This document shows positions 1-7,909 of a stretch of DNA of 64,000 nucleotides, one piece after another; position 1 is the stretch's first letter; each line of letters opens with the position of its first letter. This DNA is from Bradyrhizobium embrapense (GTDB lineage Bacteria > Pseudomonadota > Alphaproteobacteria > Rhizobiales > Xanthobacteraceae): positions 744,001 through 808,000 of the forward strand of contig NZ_LFIP02000001.1 in the NCBI RefSeq assembly GCF_001189235.2, written 5' to 3'. The notes beneath the pieces are model-generated. The model saw only the letters and a program-made list of their open reading frames with translations, did no database searches and was not told the DNA's origin. A program made the translations under genes and the position numbers.

Positions 1-843
1 ATGGTGGTGCCGCTGGTCGCCTCGATGGTGCCGCCGGAGCGCCGCGGACAGGCGATCGGCGATGTCATGAGCGGCTTGATGATCGGCATCCTGCTATCGC
101 GGCCGCTGGCGAGCCTGATCGCGGACAGCTGGAACTGGCGCGGCTACTACCTCACTTCGGCCGTCCTGATGACCCTGCTCGGTTGCGCGCTGGCGCGCCA
201 TCTGCCGACGCTGCAGCCGGCGGCGATGGTCGGCTACGGAGCGCTGCTGCGATCATTCCCGAGATTGCTGCGCGAGGAGCCGGTGCTCCGCGTTCGGTCC
301 TGGACCGCGGCGCTGGTGATGGCCTCGTTCACCGCGTTCTGGGCGGCTGTCGCGCTGCGGCTGCCGGATGCGCCGTTCGGGCTCGACGCCCAGGGGATCG
401 CACTGTTCGCGCTGATCGGTGTTGCGGGAGCGGCGGCGACCCCGATCGCCGGCCGCTGGGGCGACAGAGGTTTCGCGCGGCCGTTGCTGATCGTCTCACA
501 CCTTCTGATCGCCGGCGCGCTCGCGCTGTGCGCCTGGGCTGGCATGATCGAGTCGCGGATCGCTGCCCTTTCGTTGCTTGGCATCGGCGCCGTGCTGCTC
601 GATTTCGGCATCACCACCGACCAGACGCTCGGCCGCCGCGCCGTCAATCTGTTGCAGCCGGAAGCGCGCGGCCGGATCAATGGTCTGTTCGTGGCGCTGT
701 TCTTCATCGGCGGCGCGGCCGGTGCGGCGGCAGCGTCCGCGGCGTGGAGTTATGGTGGATGGACGGCCGTCTGTGCGGTGGCTGCCACGTTCGGCGTGCT
801 TGGGTTCATTACCGACATCGCGACGAAGACGGGCTCGGAATGA
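1..843 (+). CDS. MFS transporter, 5'-truncated by the window edge
   Basis: This is the C-terminal part (280 codons) of a major facilitator superfamily transporter in the inner membrane. Its first visible residues (VASMVPPERRGQAIG) look like the segment around TM4 and the following cytoplasmic loop, so roughly the first 100 residues lie outside the window and the ATG at position 1 is probably internal. About eight hydrophobic segments follow, with the usual charged mid-loop (residues 75-95). The stop TGA is 5 nt from the convergent flavoprotein gene. The substrate is unknown; the drug/metabolite efflux subgroup is the closest look-alike. Confidence 0.85.
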   Translation: MVVPLVASMVPPERRGQAIGDVMSGLMIGILLSRPLASLIADSWNWRGYYLTSAVLMTLLGCALARHLPTLQPAAMVGYGALLRSFPRLLREEPVLRVRSWTAALVMASFTAFWAAVALRLPDAPFGLDAQGIALFALIGVAGAAATPIAGRWGDRGFARPLLIVSHLLIAGALALCAWAGMIESRIAALSLLGIGAVLLDFGITTDQTLGRRAVNLLQPEARGRINGLFVALFFIGGAAGAAAASAAWSYGGWTAVCAVAATFGVLGFITDIATKTGSE

Positions 844-848
844 CCAAC

Positions 849-2072
849 TTAGGAGGCGCGTTGCGCGAGCCACCTCAACGCGCCCTTCCCGGCCGCGACA
901 CCGGTCGCGAACGACGCCTGCAACAGATAGCCGCCGGTCGGCGCTTCCCAGTCGAGCATCTCGCCGGCGGCGAAGACACCGGGCAACTTGCGCAGCATGA
1001 AATGCGTATCCAGCTCGCTGAACGCGATCCCGCCCGCGGTCGAGATCGCGCGATCGATCGGCGCGATGCCCGTAAGCTGCACCGGAATCGCATTGATCAG
1101 CTGCGCAAGCTCTGCCGGCGAGAACGATGCCAGTGGCCGGCCAGACGCTATCGCTGCCTCCTGCATCAGGCCGATGCCGACCGGAGAGAGCTGCGCTGCC
1201 TTGCGCAGGAAATTCGCGAGCGACTGCTTGCCGCGCGTGCCGGACAGGCGGGTGGTCAGCGCGGCGGCGTCGAGGTCCGGCCGCAGCGCGATCGTCAGCG
1301 TTGCCTGCCCGATACCGAGCACCGCCTCGCGCAATTCCGCCGACAACGCGTAGATGGCACCGCCTTCGATGCCCGCGCGGGTGACGACGGCCTCGCCGCG
1401 CACCGTGTACGGACCGATGGTCAATGCGATGCCCTTCAGTGGCTGCCCTTCGAAGCGATCACGGAAGACATCCGACCACGCGACCGTGAAGCCGGAATTG
1501 GCCGGTCGCACCGGGGCGACGGCGATGCCCTTCGCTGCAAGGGTCACCGTCCACGTCCCATCGGAGCCGAGCCGCGGCCAGCTTGCGCCGCCGAGCGCAA
1601 GCACCGACGCGTCGGCATTGACCTCGCGGGGACCATCCGGCGTTGCAAACAACAGCCCGCCGCTGTCGTCCCATCCAATCCAGCGATGCCGGAACGCAAA
1701 CCGCACACCCGCGGCATCGAGCCGCCGCAGCCAGGCACGCAGCAGAGGCGATGCCTTGAATACTTTTGGAAACACGCGGCCGCTGGTGCCGATGAAGGTC
1801 GGCTGCCCCAGTGCGGCGCTCCAGGCCCGCAGGGCGTCGGGCGGAAACGCCTCGACCGCGGCCTTGAGGTGCGACATCGCCTCGCGATAGCGCCCGAGGA
1901 AATCCGGCAGCGGTTCGCTGTGCGTGAGATTGAGCCCGCCGCGGCCGGCCATCAGGAATTTGCGCCCGGCCGACGGCATCGCGTCGTAGACGGTGACCTG
2001 TGCGCCACCCGCCGCAAGGGTTTCCGCCGCCATCAGGCCGGCGGGACCGGCTCCGATGACGGCGACGACCAT
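849..2072 (-). CDS. NAD(P)/FAD-dependent oxidoreductase, BaiN/HI0933 (YhiN) family
   Basis: A 407-residue flavoprotein of the HI0933/BaiN family. The N-terminal dinucleotide-binding motif GAGPAGLMAA (residues 7-16) is followed by the family signature GRKFLMAGRGGLNLTHSE (about 36-53). The C-terminal FAD-contact region TGGYLLQASFATG lies about 25 residues from the end. Members are soluble flavoenzymes; most, including this one, have no assigned substrate. The start lies 2 nt after the stop of the upstream SDR gene, so the two are probably co-transcribed and translationally coupled at the distal end of the leftward catabolic block. Confidence 0.88.
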   Translation of the reverse strand: MVVAVIGAGPAGLMAAETLAAGGAQVTVYDAMPSAGRKFLMAGRGGLNLTHSEPLPDFLGRYREAMSHLKAAVEAFPPDALRAWSAALGQPTFIGTSGRVFPKVFKASPLLRAWLRRLDAAGVRFAFRHRWIGWDDSGGLLFATPDGPREVNADASVLALGGASWPRLGSDGTWTVTLAAKGIAVAPVRPANSGFTVAWSDVFRDRFEGQPLKGIALTIGPYTVRGEAVVTRAGIEGGAIYALSAELREAVLGIGQATLTIALRPDLDAAALTTRLSGTRGKQSLANFLRKAAQLSPVGIGLMQEAAIASGRPLASFSPAELAQLINAIPVQLTGIAPIDRAISTAGGIAFSELDTHFMLRKLPGVFAAGEMLDWEAPTGGYLLQASFATGVAAGKGALRWLAQRAS

Positions 2073-2074
2073 GC

Positions 2075-2992
2075 TCAGAGCTTGATCCCGGCCCGCGCCG
2101 CGGCCTGGGCGACGTATTTCTGCGTCTGCTCGAACGCGCCCTGAAGCGCCTTTGCGGTCGACATGTCGCTGATCGCGCTAAAGTGTGCGGCAACGCCGTC
2201 GGGCGTCCATTCTGACTGCGGCAGGTTGACGCCTTCGGTCTCCAGCACGCGGATGACGGCGAACGAGCCGGCGCCGGCGCCCATGATGGTGCGGGTCGGG
2301 GCATCCTCCGAGAGCAGGAACTCGACCGCCGGCGTGATCGCTTCCGGCTTCATCAGCTCCAGCGCCTGCGGCGGCAGCAGTTCCTCGGTCATGCGGGTCG
2401 CGGCCGTCGGCGAGATGGTGTTGACCTTGATGTTGTTCTTGCGGCCCTCCTCGGCGAGCACGTTCATCAGGCCGACCATGCCGGCCTTCGCCGCGCCGTA
2501 ATTGGCCTGGCCGAAATTGCCGAACAGGCCGGACGACGAGGTGGTCAGCACGATGCGGCCGTAGTTGCGCTCGCGCATGCCGGCCCACACCGCCTTGCAG
2601 CAGTAGAAGGTGCCGGTGAGATGCACGTCGAGCACCTTGGCCCAGTCGGCGACCTCGAGCTTGGTAAACGACTTGTCGCGCAGGATGCCGGCATTGGCGC
2701 AGAGCAGATCGACGCTGCCCCACTCCTTGGTGGCGCGCTCGACCATTGCGGTGACCTGCTCGAAGTTCGAGACGTCGGCGCCGTCGGCCATCGCGGTGCC
2801 GCCGGCCTTGCGGATCTCCTCGACCACGGTCTCGGCCGGCGACAGCGAGCCGCCGGTGCCGTCGCGCGCGCCGCCGAAATCGTTGACCACGACCTTGGCG
2901 CCGCGGCTGGCGAGCCCCAGCGCATGCGCCCGCCCAAGACCATTGCCCGCGCCGGTGACGATTGCGACGCGTCCGTCAAACCTGATTGCCAT
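2075..2992 (-). CDS. SDR oxidoreductase, multifunctional-enzyme 3-hydroxyacyl-CoA dehydrogenase-like
   Basis: A 305-residue short-chain dehydrogenase. The NAD(P)-binding motif TGAGNGLG is at residues 13-20, the NAG motif (CANAG) near 98-102, and the catalytic Tyr165-x3-Lys169 in NYGAAK. The N-terminal segment (GRAHALGLASRGAKVVVND) resembles the dehydrogenase domain of peroxisomal multifunctional enzyme type 2, so oxidation of a 3-hydroxyacyl-CoA is likely. The start at 2992 is chosen because homology begins there; an open 51-codon extension runs into a dispersed repeat and looks non-coding. With the MaoC hydratase and acyl-CoA synthetase it could form a beta-oxidation-like module; the substrate is unproven. 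Confidence 0.85.
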   Translation of the reverse strand: MAIRFDGRVAIVTGAGNGLGRAHALGLASRGAKVVVNDFGGARDGTGGSLSPAETVVEEIRKAGGTAMADGADVSNFEQVTAMVERATKEWGSVDLLCANAGILRDKSFTKLEVADWAKVLDVHLTGTFYCCKAVWAGMRERNYGRIVLTTSSSGLFGNFGQANYGAAKAGMVGLMNVLAEEGRKNNIKVNTISPTAATRMTEELLPPQALELMKPEAITPAVEFLLSEDAPTRTIMGAGAGSFAVIRVLETEGVNLPQSEWTPDGVAAHFSAISDMSTAKALQGAFEQTQKYVAQAAARAGIKL

Positions 2993-3014
2993 GCCTGTCG
3001 TTCCTGCTCTGACT

Positions 3015-3168
3015 TCCCTTCTCCCCTTGTGGGAAAAGGTGGCGCGCGACAGCGCGCCGGATGAGGGGTCTGTCTCCGCGAGCGCACGTGAGAGTCTTTG
3101 CGTGGAGACAGACCCCTCACCCGGCTTCGCGTTCCGCGAAGCCACCCTCCCACAGGGGGAGAGGGAGG
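3015..3168. repeat. Dispersed intergenic palindromic repeat (CTCCC...GGGAG type)
   Basis: Non-coding inverted repeat between the small-protein gene and the SDR gene. The outer arms are CCTTCTCCCC and the complementary GGGGGAGAGGG. An inner perfect 16-bp arm, TGAGGGGTCTGTCTCC at 3062-3077, pairs with its complement at 3104-3119. The same family, with different inner sequence, recurs at about 9074-9202 and 49911-50042. Confidence 0.85.
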
Positions 3169-3210
3169 GTGGAGACGCTCGCGATTGGCAGCTTTTGAGC
3201 AGCGATGGAT

Positions 3211-3229
3211 GGCCGGGTCAAGCCCGGCC
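3211..3229. terminator. GC-rich stem-loop
   Basis: A perfect 7-bp stem GGCCGGG/CCCGGCC closes a 5-nt loop, 30 nt beyond the stop of the leftward small-protein gene. There is no following T tract, so it could be a transcript 3'-end stabiliser or simply another dispersed palindrome. Confidence 0.35.
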
Positions 3230-3258
3230 TAGGGGAGCCAGGCCGACCACTTGACGCG

Positions 3259-3405
3259 CTAGACGTCAGGGGTCATCGAGCCGCAGGGTTTCAGGCTTTT
3301 GAGCAGGTGCCCGCTCCAGCACTCATGATGCTCCTGGGCGTAGCTCATCGAGCCGATCACAATCAAACCGACCACAACAAGTCCGGCGACGATGTTCTGC
3401 ACCAT
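3259..3405 (-). CDS. Small single-pass membrane protein, 48 aa
   Basis: A hypothetical 48-residue protein beginning MVQNIVAGLVVVGLIVIG. One hydrophobic helix spans residues 3-20, followed by a polar tail with two cysteines (HHECWSG and KPCGS). A GGGAG ribosome-binding site 8 nt upstream supports this start over the longer 64-codon version. I do not recognise a family. The two tail cysteines and a histidine pair could bind metal or form a disulfide in the periplasm, which is speculation. It is transcribed with the surrounding leftward genes. Confidence 0.5.
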   Translation of the reverse strand: MVQNIVAGLVVVGLIVIGSMSYAQEHHECWSGHLLKSLKPCGSMTPDV

Positions 3406-3545
3406 GGCTGCCACTCCCGGGACCGCACCGCCTGAAGGCGGCATGATGGACACCAGGGATCAAGGCCGTCAATGGACTCCTTGGACCAAGCGGGCTCGCT
3501 CCACCTCTCCCGCTTGCGCGAAAGGTGGAGCTACTCAACCATCCC

Positions 3546-4025
3546 TTAGCTGAAATAGATCAGGCCGAGCCAGTCGGCGACCAGCGCGGGCTTGTCCTCG
3601 CCCTCGATCTCGACCGTGACATTGGTGCGCGACAGCAATTCCTTCGGCTTGCGCAAGCTGGCTTCCGTCAGCACGAAGCGGCCCCGCACGCGCCTGCCCG
3701 AGCGCACCGGCGAGATGAAGCGCAGCTTGTCGAAGCCGTAATTGACGCCCATCGCCGTGCCCTCGAGCACCGGCATCACCTCATAGGACATGATCGACAG
3801 CAGCGACATCGTCAGGAAGCCATGGGCGATCGTGGTGCCGAAGGCGGTCTCCTTCCTGGCACGCTCGGGATCGACGTGGATGAACTGGTGATCCTCGATC
3901 ACGTCGGCATAGGTGTCGATGCGGCCCTGATCCAGCAGGTGCCACGAGGACACGCCGATCTCCTTGCCGACCATGCCCTGGTAGGTTTCCAGCGACACCG
4001 GCGGCTTCTTCCAGACTTCGTTCAT
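3546..4025 (-). CDS. MaoC-family (R)-specific enoyl-CoA hydratase/dehydratase
   Basis: A 159-residue single hot-dog-fold MaoC protein. The hydratase-2 motif is clear around residues 41-75: a DHQFIHVD core carrying the catalytic Asp/His pair, then FGTTIAHGFLTMSLLS. Family members add water to 2-enoyl-CoAs to give (R)-3-hydroxyacyl-CoA. It follows the acyl-CoA synthetase with an 11-nt gap, with a GGAGG-like sequence in the gap, so it is in the same operon. With the downstream SDR it could perform hydration and oxidation of an activated acid. Chain specificity cannot be read. Confidence 0.9.
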   Translation of the reverse strand: MNEVWKKPPVSLETYQGMVGKEIGVSSWHLLDQGRIDTYADVIEDHQFIHVDPERARKETAFGTTIAHGFLTMSLLSIMSYEVMPVLEGTAMGVNYGFDKLRFISPVRSGRRVRGRFVLTEASLRKPKELLSRTNVTVEIEGEDKPALVADWLGLIYFS

Positions 4026-4036
4026 TGGCTAACCTC

Positions 4037-5761
4037 CTAACCGGAGGTCCGCACCTTCTGCAGCTCCGGAAATTCTTCCTCGCGGAACTCGGCTCCGCGC
4101 AACGCATCGCTTCTGACATCGTCATGTTCGAGCCGGCGCAACTGCACGCGACGGATTTTTCCAGAAATCGTCTTGGGCAGTTCGGTAACCAGCTCGATCT
4201 TGCGGATGCGTTTAAACGGTGCGAGCCGCGTGTGCAAATGTTTGAAGATCGACAGCGCGGTCTCCGGGCTACGCTCGACGCCGGAGACCAGCAGCACATA
4301 GGCCTTCGGGACCGCCAGCCGGATCGGGTCCGGACTCGGCACCACGGCGGCTTCCGCCACCGCATCATGCTCGAGCAGCACGCTCTCCAGTTCGAACGGC
4401 GAGATGCGGTAATCGGATGACTTGAACACGTCGTCGGTGCGGCCGACAAAGGTCAGATAACCCTCGTCATCGGTGAACACGACGTCGCCGCTGCGATAGA
4501 TCGCGCCGTCGGTGCCGATCAGCCTGCCGTCGTCGCCCTGGTAGCCCTGCATCAGGCCGGCCGGCCGGTCGGCGCCGAGCAGCAACGTCACCTCGCCTTC
4601 CTTCGCGGCATGGCCGTCACCGTCGGTGACCTGAACGCGATAACCCGGCAACGGCCGGCCCATCGAGCCGACCTTCACTTTCTGCCCCGGCGAGTTGCCG
4701 GCCAGCGCCGTGGTCTCGGTCTGGCCATAGCCGTCGCGGATGGTCAGGCCCCAGGCGGATTTGACCTGGTCGATGATCTCGGGGTTGAGCGGTTCGCCGG
4801 CGCCGCACACTTCACGCAGGCTCACCTTGAAGTCCGACAGCTGCTCCTGGATGAACATCCGCCACACCGTCGGCGGTGCGCACAGCGTGGTCACGCCGCA
4901 GCGGCCGATGATCGAGAGCAGTCCTTTTGCCTCGAAGCGTGGCTGGTTGGCGATGAAGATCGTTGCGCCGGCATTCCACGGCGCGAAGAAGCAGCTCCAG
5001 GCATGCTTGGCCCAACCGGGCGAGGAGATGTTGAGATGGATGTCGCCGGGCTGCAGGCCGATCCAGTACATGGTGGAGAGATGGCCGACCGGGTAGCTGC
5101 GCTGGCTGTGCCGCACCAGTTTCGGCTTTGCCGTAGTGCCCGAGGTGAAATAGAGCAGCATCGGATCGTCGGCGTTGGTCGGGCCGTCAGGTGCGAATGC
5201 GTCCGACGCCTTGGCGGTATCCTCGAACGGCAGCCAGCCCTCATGCGTCTGCGTCGCGCCAACTACGATACGCACCAGCTTGTCGCCGCCGAGGCCTGCG
5301 AACTTCGCGACCTGATCCTGCGTCGCGACCACCGCCTTCGCCTTGCCGCGATCAAGCCGGTCGCGCAATTCATCCGCGGTCAATAGCGTGGTCGCGGGGA
5401 TCACGACGACGCCGAGTTTCATCGCCGCCAGCATGGTCTCCCACAACGGCACCACATTGCCGAGCAGCAGCAACAGATGATCGCCGCGCTTCAGCCCCTG
5501 CGCGCGCAGGAAGTTCGCGACCTGGTTGGAGCGGCGCGACAGTTCGGCAAAGGAAAGCTTCGTCTCGTTGCCGCTGGCGGCATCGACGATCCACAGCGCC
5601 GGCCGGTTGCGACTGTCAGGATTGTGCGCGAGCTCGGCGTCGAACCAGTCGAGCGCCCAGTTGAACGGCACCGGATCCGGCCAGCGGAACCCCTTCACCG
5701 CCGTGTCGTAGTCGGTGCGGTGTTCTAGCAGAAAGGCGCGTGCGTCCTGAAATGTGGTCAT
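4037..5761 (-). CDS. AMP-dependent acyl-CoA synthetase/ligase
   Basis: A 574-residue adenylate-forming enzyme that would convert a carboxylic acid, ATP and CoA to acyl-CoA. The P-loop-like motif YFTSGTTAKPK lies near residue 207, the A5 motif DGYGQTETT near 345, the hinge/A8 region YLTFVGRTDDVFKSSDYRISP near 460, and the C-terminal Lys in ISGKIRRVQLR near 545. The sequence resembles medium-chain/benzoate-type ligases (ANL superfamily). It sits between mmsB and the MaoC hydratase, so it probably activates an acid entering the same pathway. The substrate class is not established. Confidence 0.9.
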   Translation of the reverse strand: MTTFQDARAFLLEHRTDYDTAVKGFRWPDPVPFNWALDWFDAELAHNPDSRNRPALWIVDAASGNETKLSFAELSRRSNQVANFLRAQGLKRGDHLLLLLGNVVPLWETMLAAMKLGVVVIPATTLLTADELRDRLDRGKAKAVVATQDQVAKFAGLGGDKLVRIVVGATQTHEGWLPFEDTAKASDAFAPDGPTNADDPMLLYFTSGTTAKPKLVRHSQRSYPVGHLSTMYWIGLQPGDIHLNISSPGWAKHAWSCFFAPWNAGATIFIANQPRFEAKGLLSIIGRCGVTTLCAPPTVWRMFIQEQLSDFKVSLREVCGAGEPLNPEIIDQVKSAWGLTIRDGYGQTETTALAGNSPGQKVKVGSMGRPLPGYRVQVTDGDGHAAKEGEVTLLLGADRPAGLMQGYQGDDGRLIGTDGAIYRSGDVVFTDDEGYLTFVGRTDDVFKSSDYRISPFELESVLLEHDAVAEAAVVPSPDPIRLAVPKAYVLLVSGVERSPETALSIFKHLHTRLAPFKRIRKIELVTELPKTISGKIRRVQLRRLEHDDVRSDALRGAEFREEEFPELQKVRTSG

Positions 5762-5810
5762 CGTCCGAACCCGTCGAATTCACGCTAGGCGACCAGCGTT
5801 GCATTCAATC

Positions 5811-5899
5811 GTAGCCCGGATGGAGCGAAGCGAAATCCGCGGCCGGTCGCGCCAACTGATGAAGCGGTCCCGGATTTCGCTTCGCTCCATCCGGGCTAC
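5811..5899. repeat. Dispersed palindromic repeat, GTAGCCCGGAT family
   Basis: A perfect 29-bp inverted repeat (arms 5811-5839 and 5871-5899, both beginning GTAGCCCGGATGGAGCGAAG when read inward) separated by 31 bp. It lies between mmsB and the acyl-CoA synthetase on the same transcript path. Shorter or diverged copies are at 14631-14665 and 17131-17216. Confidence 0.9.
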
Positions 5900-5913
5900 C
5901 AGTGGAAGGCCCG

Positions 5914-6801
5914 CTATTTCTTAGCGAGGCTCCGAACGTGCTGGATAATTCCGGAAAAGTCGACCCCGCCGTGGCCCGACGCGTCGAAGGTCTTATAGAG
6001 CTCCTGCGCATGCTTGCCGAGGGGCGTCACCGCACCGGCGGCAGTGGCGGCGTCCTGCGCCAACGACAGGTCCTTGACCATCAGGTTCGAGGCGAAACCG
6101 GGCTTGTAATCGTTGTTGGCCGGCGAGGTCGGCACTGGACCTGGAACCGGGCAATAGGTGGTCAGCGACCAGCACTGCCCCGACGAGGTCGAGGCGACGT
6201 CGAACAGCGCCTGGTGCGACAGCCCGAGCTTTTCGGCGAGCACGAAAGCCTCGCCGACCGCGATCATGGAAATGCCGAGGATCATGTTGTTGCAGATCTT
6301 GGCCGCCTGCCCTGCACCGCCGGCCCCGCAATGCACGATCTTCTTGCCCATGTTGGCCAGCATCGGCTGCGCTGCCGCGAACGCCTTCGCCTCGCCGCCG
6401 CACATGAAGGTCAGCGTCGCACCCTTGGCGCCGCCCGTGCCGCCGGAGACCGGCGCATCGACCGAGGCCATGCCGTGCTTGGCGGCCAGTGCATGCGCCT
6501 GCTTGGCGCTTTCAACGTCGATGGTCGAGCAGTCGATGATCAGCGCGCCCTTGGACATCGCCGGCAGCACTTCGTTCCAGACGCCGAGCACATGCTTGCC
6601 GGCCGGCAGCATCGTGATGACGACATCGGCGCCCTTCACCGCGCCGACGCCGCTCTCGGCGATCGCGGCACCGTCGTTCTTGGCCTGATCGCGGGACGCC
6701 GCGACCAGATCGAACGCGGTCACCTTGTGGCCGGCCTTGACCAGATTGGCCGCCATCGGCCCGCCCATATTGCCGAGCCCGATGAATGCGACGTTTGCCA
6801 T
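5914..6801 (-). CDS. mmsB: 3-hydroxyisobutyrate dehydrogenase
   Basis: A 295-residue beta-hydroxyacid dehydrogenase that oxidises 3-hydroxyisobutyrate to methylmalonate semialdehyde with NAD+. The Rossmann motif GLGNMGGPMA is at residues 8-17, the substrate motif DAPVSGG at 115-121, and the catalytic lysine at Lys168 in GQAAKICNNM. The length is exactly typical of MmsB. It lies downstream of the isobutyryl-CoA dehydrogenase and hydrolase genes, placing it in valine degradation. Tartronate semialdehyde reductase belongs to the same family but does not fit this context. Confidence 0.93.
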   Translation of the reverse strand: MANVAFIGLGNMGGPMAANLVKAGHKVTAFDLVAASRDQAKNDGAAIAESGVGAVKGADVVITMLPAGKHVLGVWNEVLPAMSKGALIIDCSTIDVESAKQAHALAAKHGMASVDAPVSGGTGGAKGATLTFMCGGEAKAFAAAQPMLANMGKKIVHCGAGGAGQAAKICNNMILGISMIAVGEAFVLAEKLGLSHQALFDVASTSSGQCWSLTTYCPVPGPVPTSPANNDYKPGFASNLMVKDLSLAQDAATAAGAVTPLGKHAQELYKTFDASGHGGVDFSGIIQHVRSLAKK

Positions 6802-6826
6802 GAGAAGTCCTCCGCTTGCGACGTTT

Positions 6827-7909
6827 CTATTTGCTGTCGGGAAATTTCAGTTCGTCGGCGCCGATCTCGGCGAAGTAAGGCGCCAGCATCTCCGCCGTCA
6901 CGTCCTCGATATCGGGCGGCGACCATTTCGGATTGCGGTCCTTGTCGATCACGGCGGCGCGCACGCCCTCGCGGAAATCGTCGCTGGCGAACACTTCGAG
7001 CGCAGCGCGATATTCGCGCACCAGGCACTCCTCCAGCGTCTCGGTCACCCGCGCCAGCCGCAGCAGCTTCAGCGTCACCACCATGCCGCGCGGTGACTTC
7101 TCGCCGAGCGTCTTCAGCGCGGCCTGTGCCAGCTCCGATCCGTCAGACTCTAGCGCGTCAACGATGTCTTCCATCCGTCCGCGCGCGAACCAGCCGTCGA
7201 TCCTGACCTGCAGCGCGGCAACGGGACCCGCCTTTTCGCCGGTGGCGAAGCCTGCGATCAGCCGGTCGATCTGGGCCGAGTTGGTACCGGGCGCAACCTT
7301 GGTCAACGCCTCGCGCAGCGCCGGAAGCTTGGCGCTCGGCACCACCGCATCGGCGAACTTGGCATAGATCGCATCCGGGCCACTCATCGTGGTCCCGGTG
7401 AGGCCAAAATAGGTGCCGATCTCGCCCGGTGAACGCGACAGCAGATAGGTGCCGCCGACATCGGGGAAAAAGCCGAGCCCGACTTCGGGCATCGCAAGCT
7501 TGGTTCGTTCGGTCACCACGCGGTGGCGGCCGTGCGCCGACAGGCCGACGCCGCCGCCCATCACGATGCCGTCCATGAAGGCGACATAGGGTTTTGGGAA
7601 ATGCTTGATCCGCGCGTTGAGGATGTACTCGTCGCGCCACAGGACCTTGCCGAGATCGCCCTTGACCTTCGAGCTTTCCCAGAGCGCGCGGATATCGCCG
7701 CCGGCGCACAGGCCGCGCTCGCCGGCACCTTCCAGCACGACGACCGCGACATCGGGATCGGCCTCGAACGCGTCGAGCGCCTTGTCGATGTCGTGGAACA
7801 TCTCCAGCGTCACGGCATTGATCGCCTTCGGCCGGTTGAGCCGGATGATGCCGGCAGAACCTTCCTTGCGCGCGATCAGGTCGCCACCGGCAGCTGCCGC
7901 ATCATTCAT
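6827..7909 (-). CDS. 3-hydroxyisobutyryl-CoA hydrolase (crotonase family)
   Basis: A 360-residue crotonase-fold protein, longer than ordinary enoyl-CoA hydratases (about 260) and matching the HIBCH subgroup. The oxyanion-hole region ERGLCAGGDIRAL is near residue 64 and GIVMGGGVGLSAHG near 114. The diagnostic pair Glu142 and Asp150 sits in MPEVGLGFFPDVGGTYLLSR. It would hydrolyse 3-hydroxyisobutyryl-CoA, releasing the acid for MmsB and relieving build-up of reactive methacrylyl-CoA. Its ATG overlaps the stop of the upstream acyl-CoA dehydrogenase by 4 nt (ATGA), indicating translational coupling. Confidence 0.9.
   Translation of the reverse strand: MNDAAAAGGDLIARKEGSAGIIRLNRPKAINAVTLEMFHDIDKALDAFEADPDVAVVVLEGAGERGLCAGGDIRALWESSKVKGDLGKVLWRDEYILNARIKHFPKPYVAFMDGIVMGGGVGLSAHGRHRVVTERTKLAMPEVGLGFFPDVGGTYLLSRSPGEIGTYFGLTGTTMSGPDAIYAKFADAVVPSAKLPALREALTKVAPGTNSAQIDRLIAGFATGEKAGPVAALQVRIDGWFARGRMEDIVDALESDGSELAQAALKTLGEKSPRGMVVTLKLLRLARVTETLEECLVREYRAALEVFASDDFREGVRAAVIDKDRNPKWSPPDIEDVTAEMLAPYFAEIGADELKFPDSK

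Noticed and set aside
183..2144. Long plus-strand open frame (653 codons) over the MFS and flavoprotein genes
   Set aside because: It reads across two well-supported genes, is rich in Arg/Ala/Gly as expected from GC-rich shadow frames, and has no recognisable domain.
2993..3145. 51-residue N-terminal extension of the SDR
   Set aside because: It lies in the dispersed repeat region and homology begins at MAIRFDG; the shorter start is preferred.
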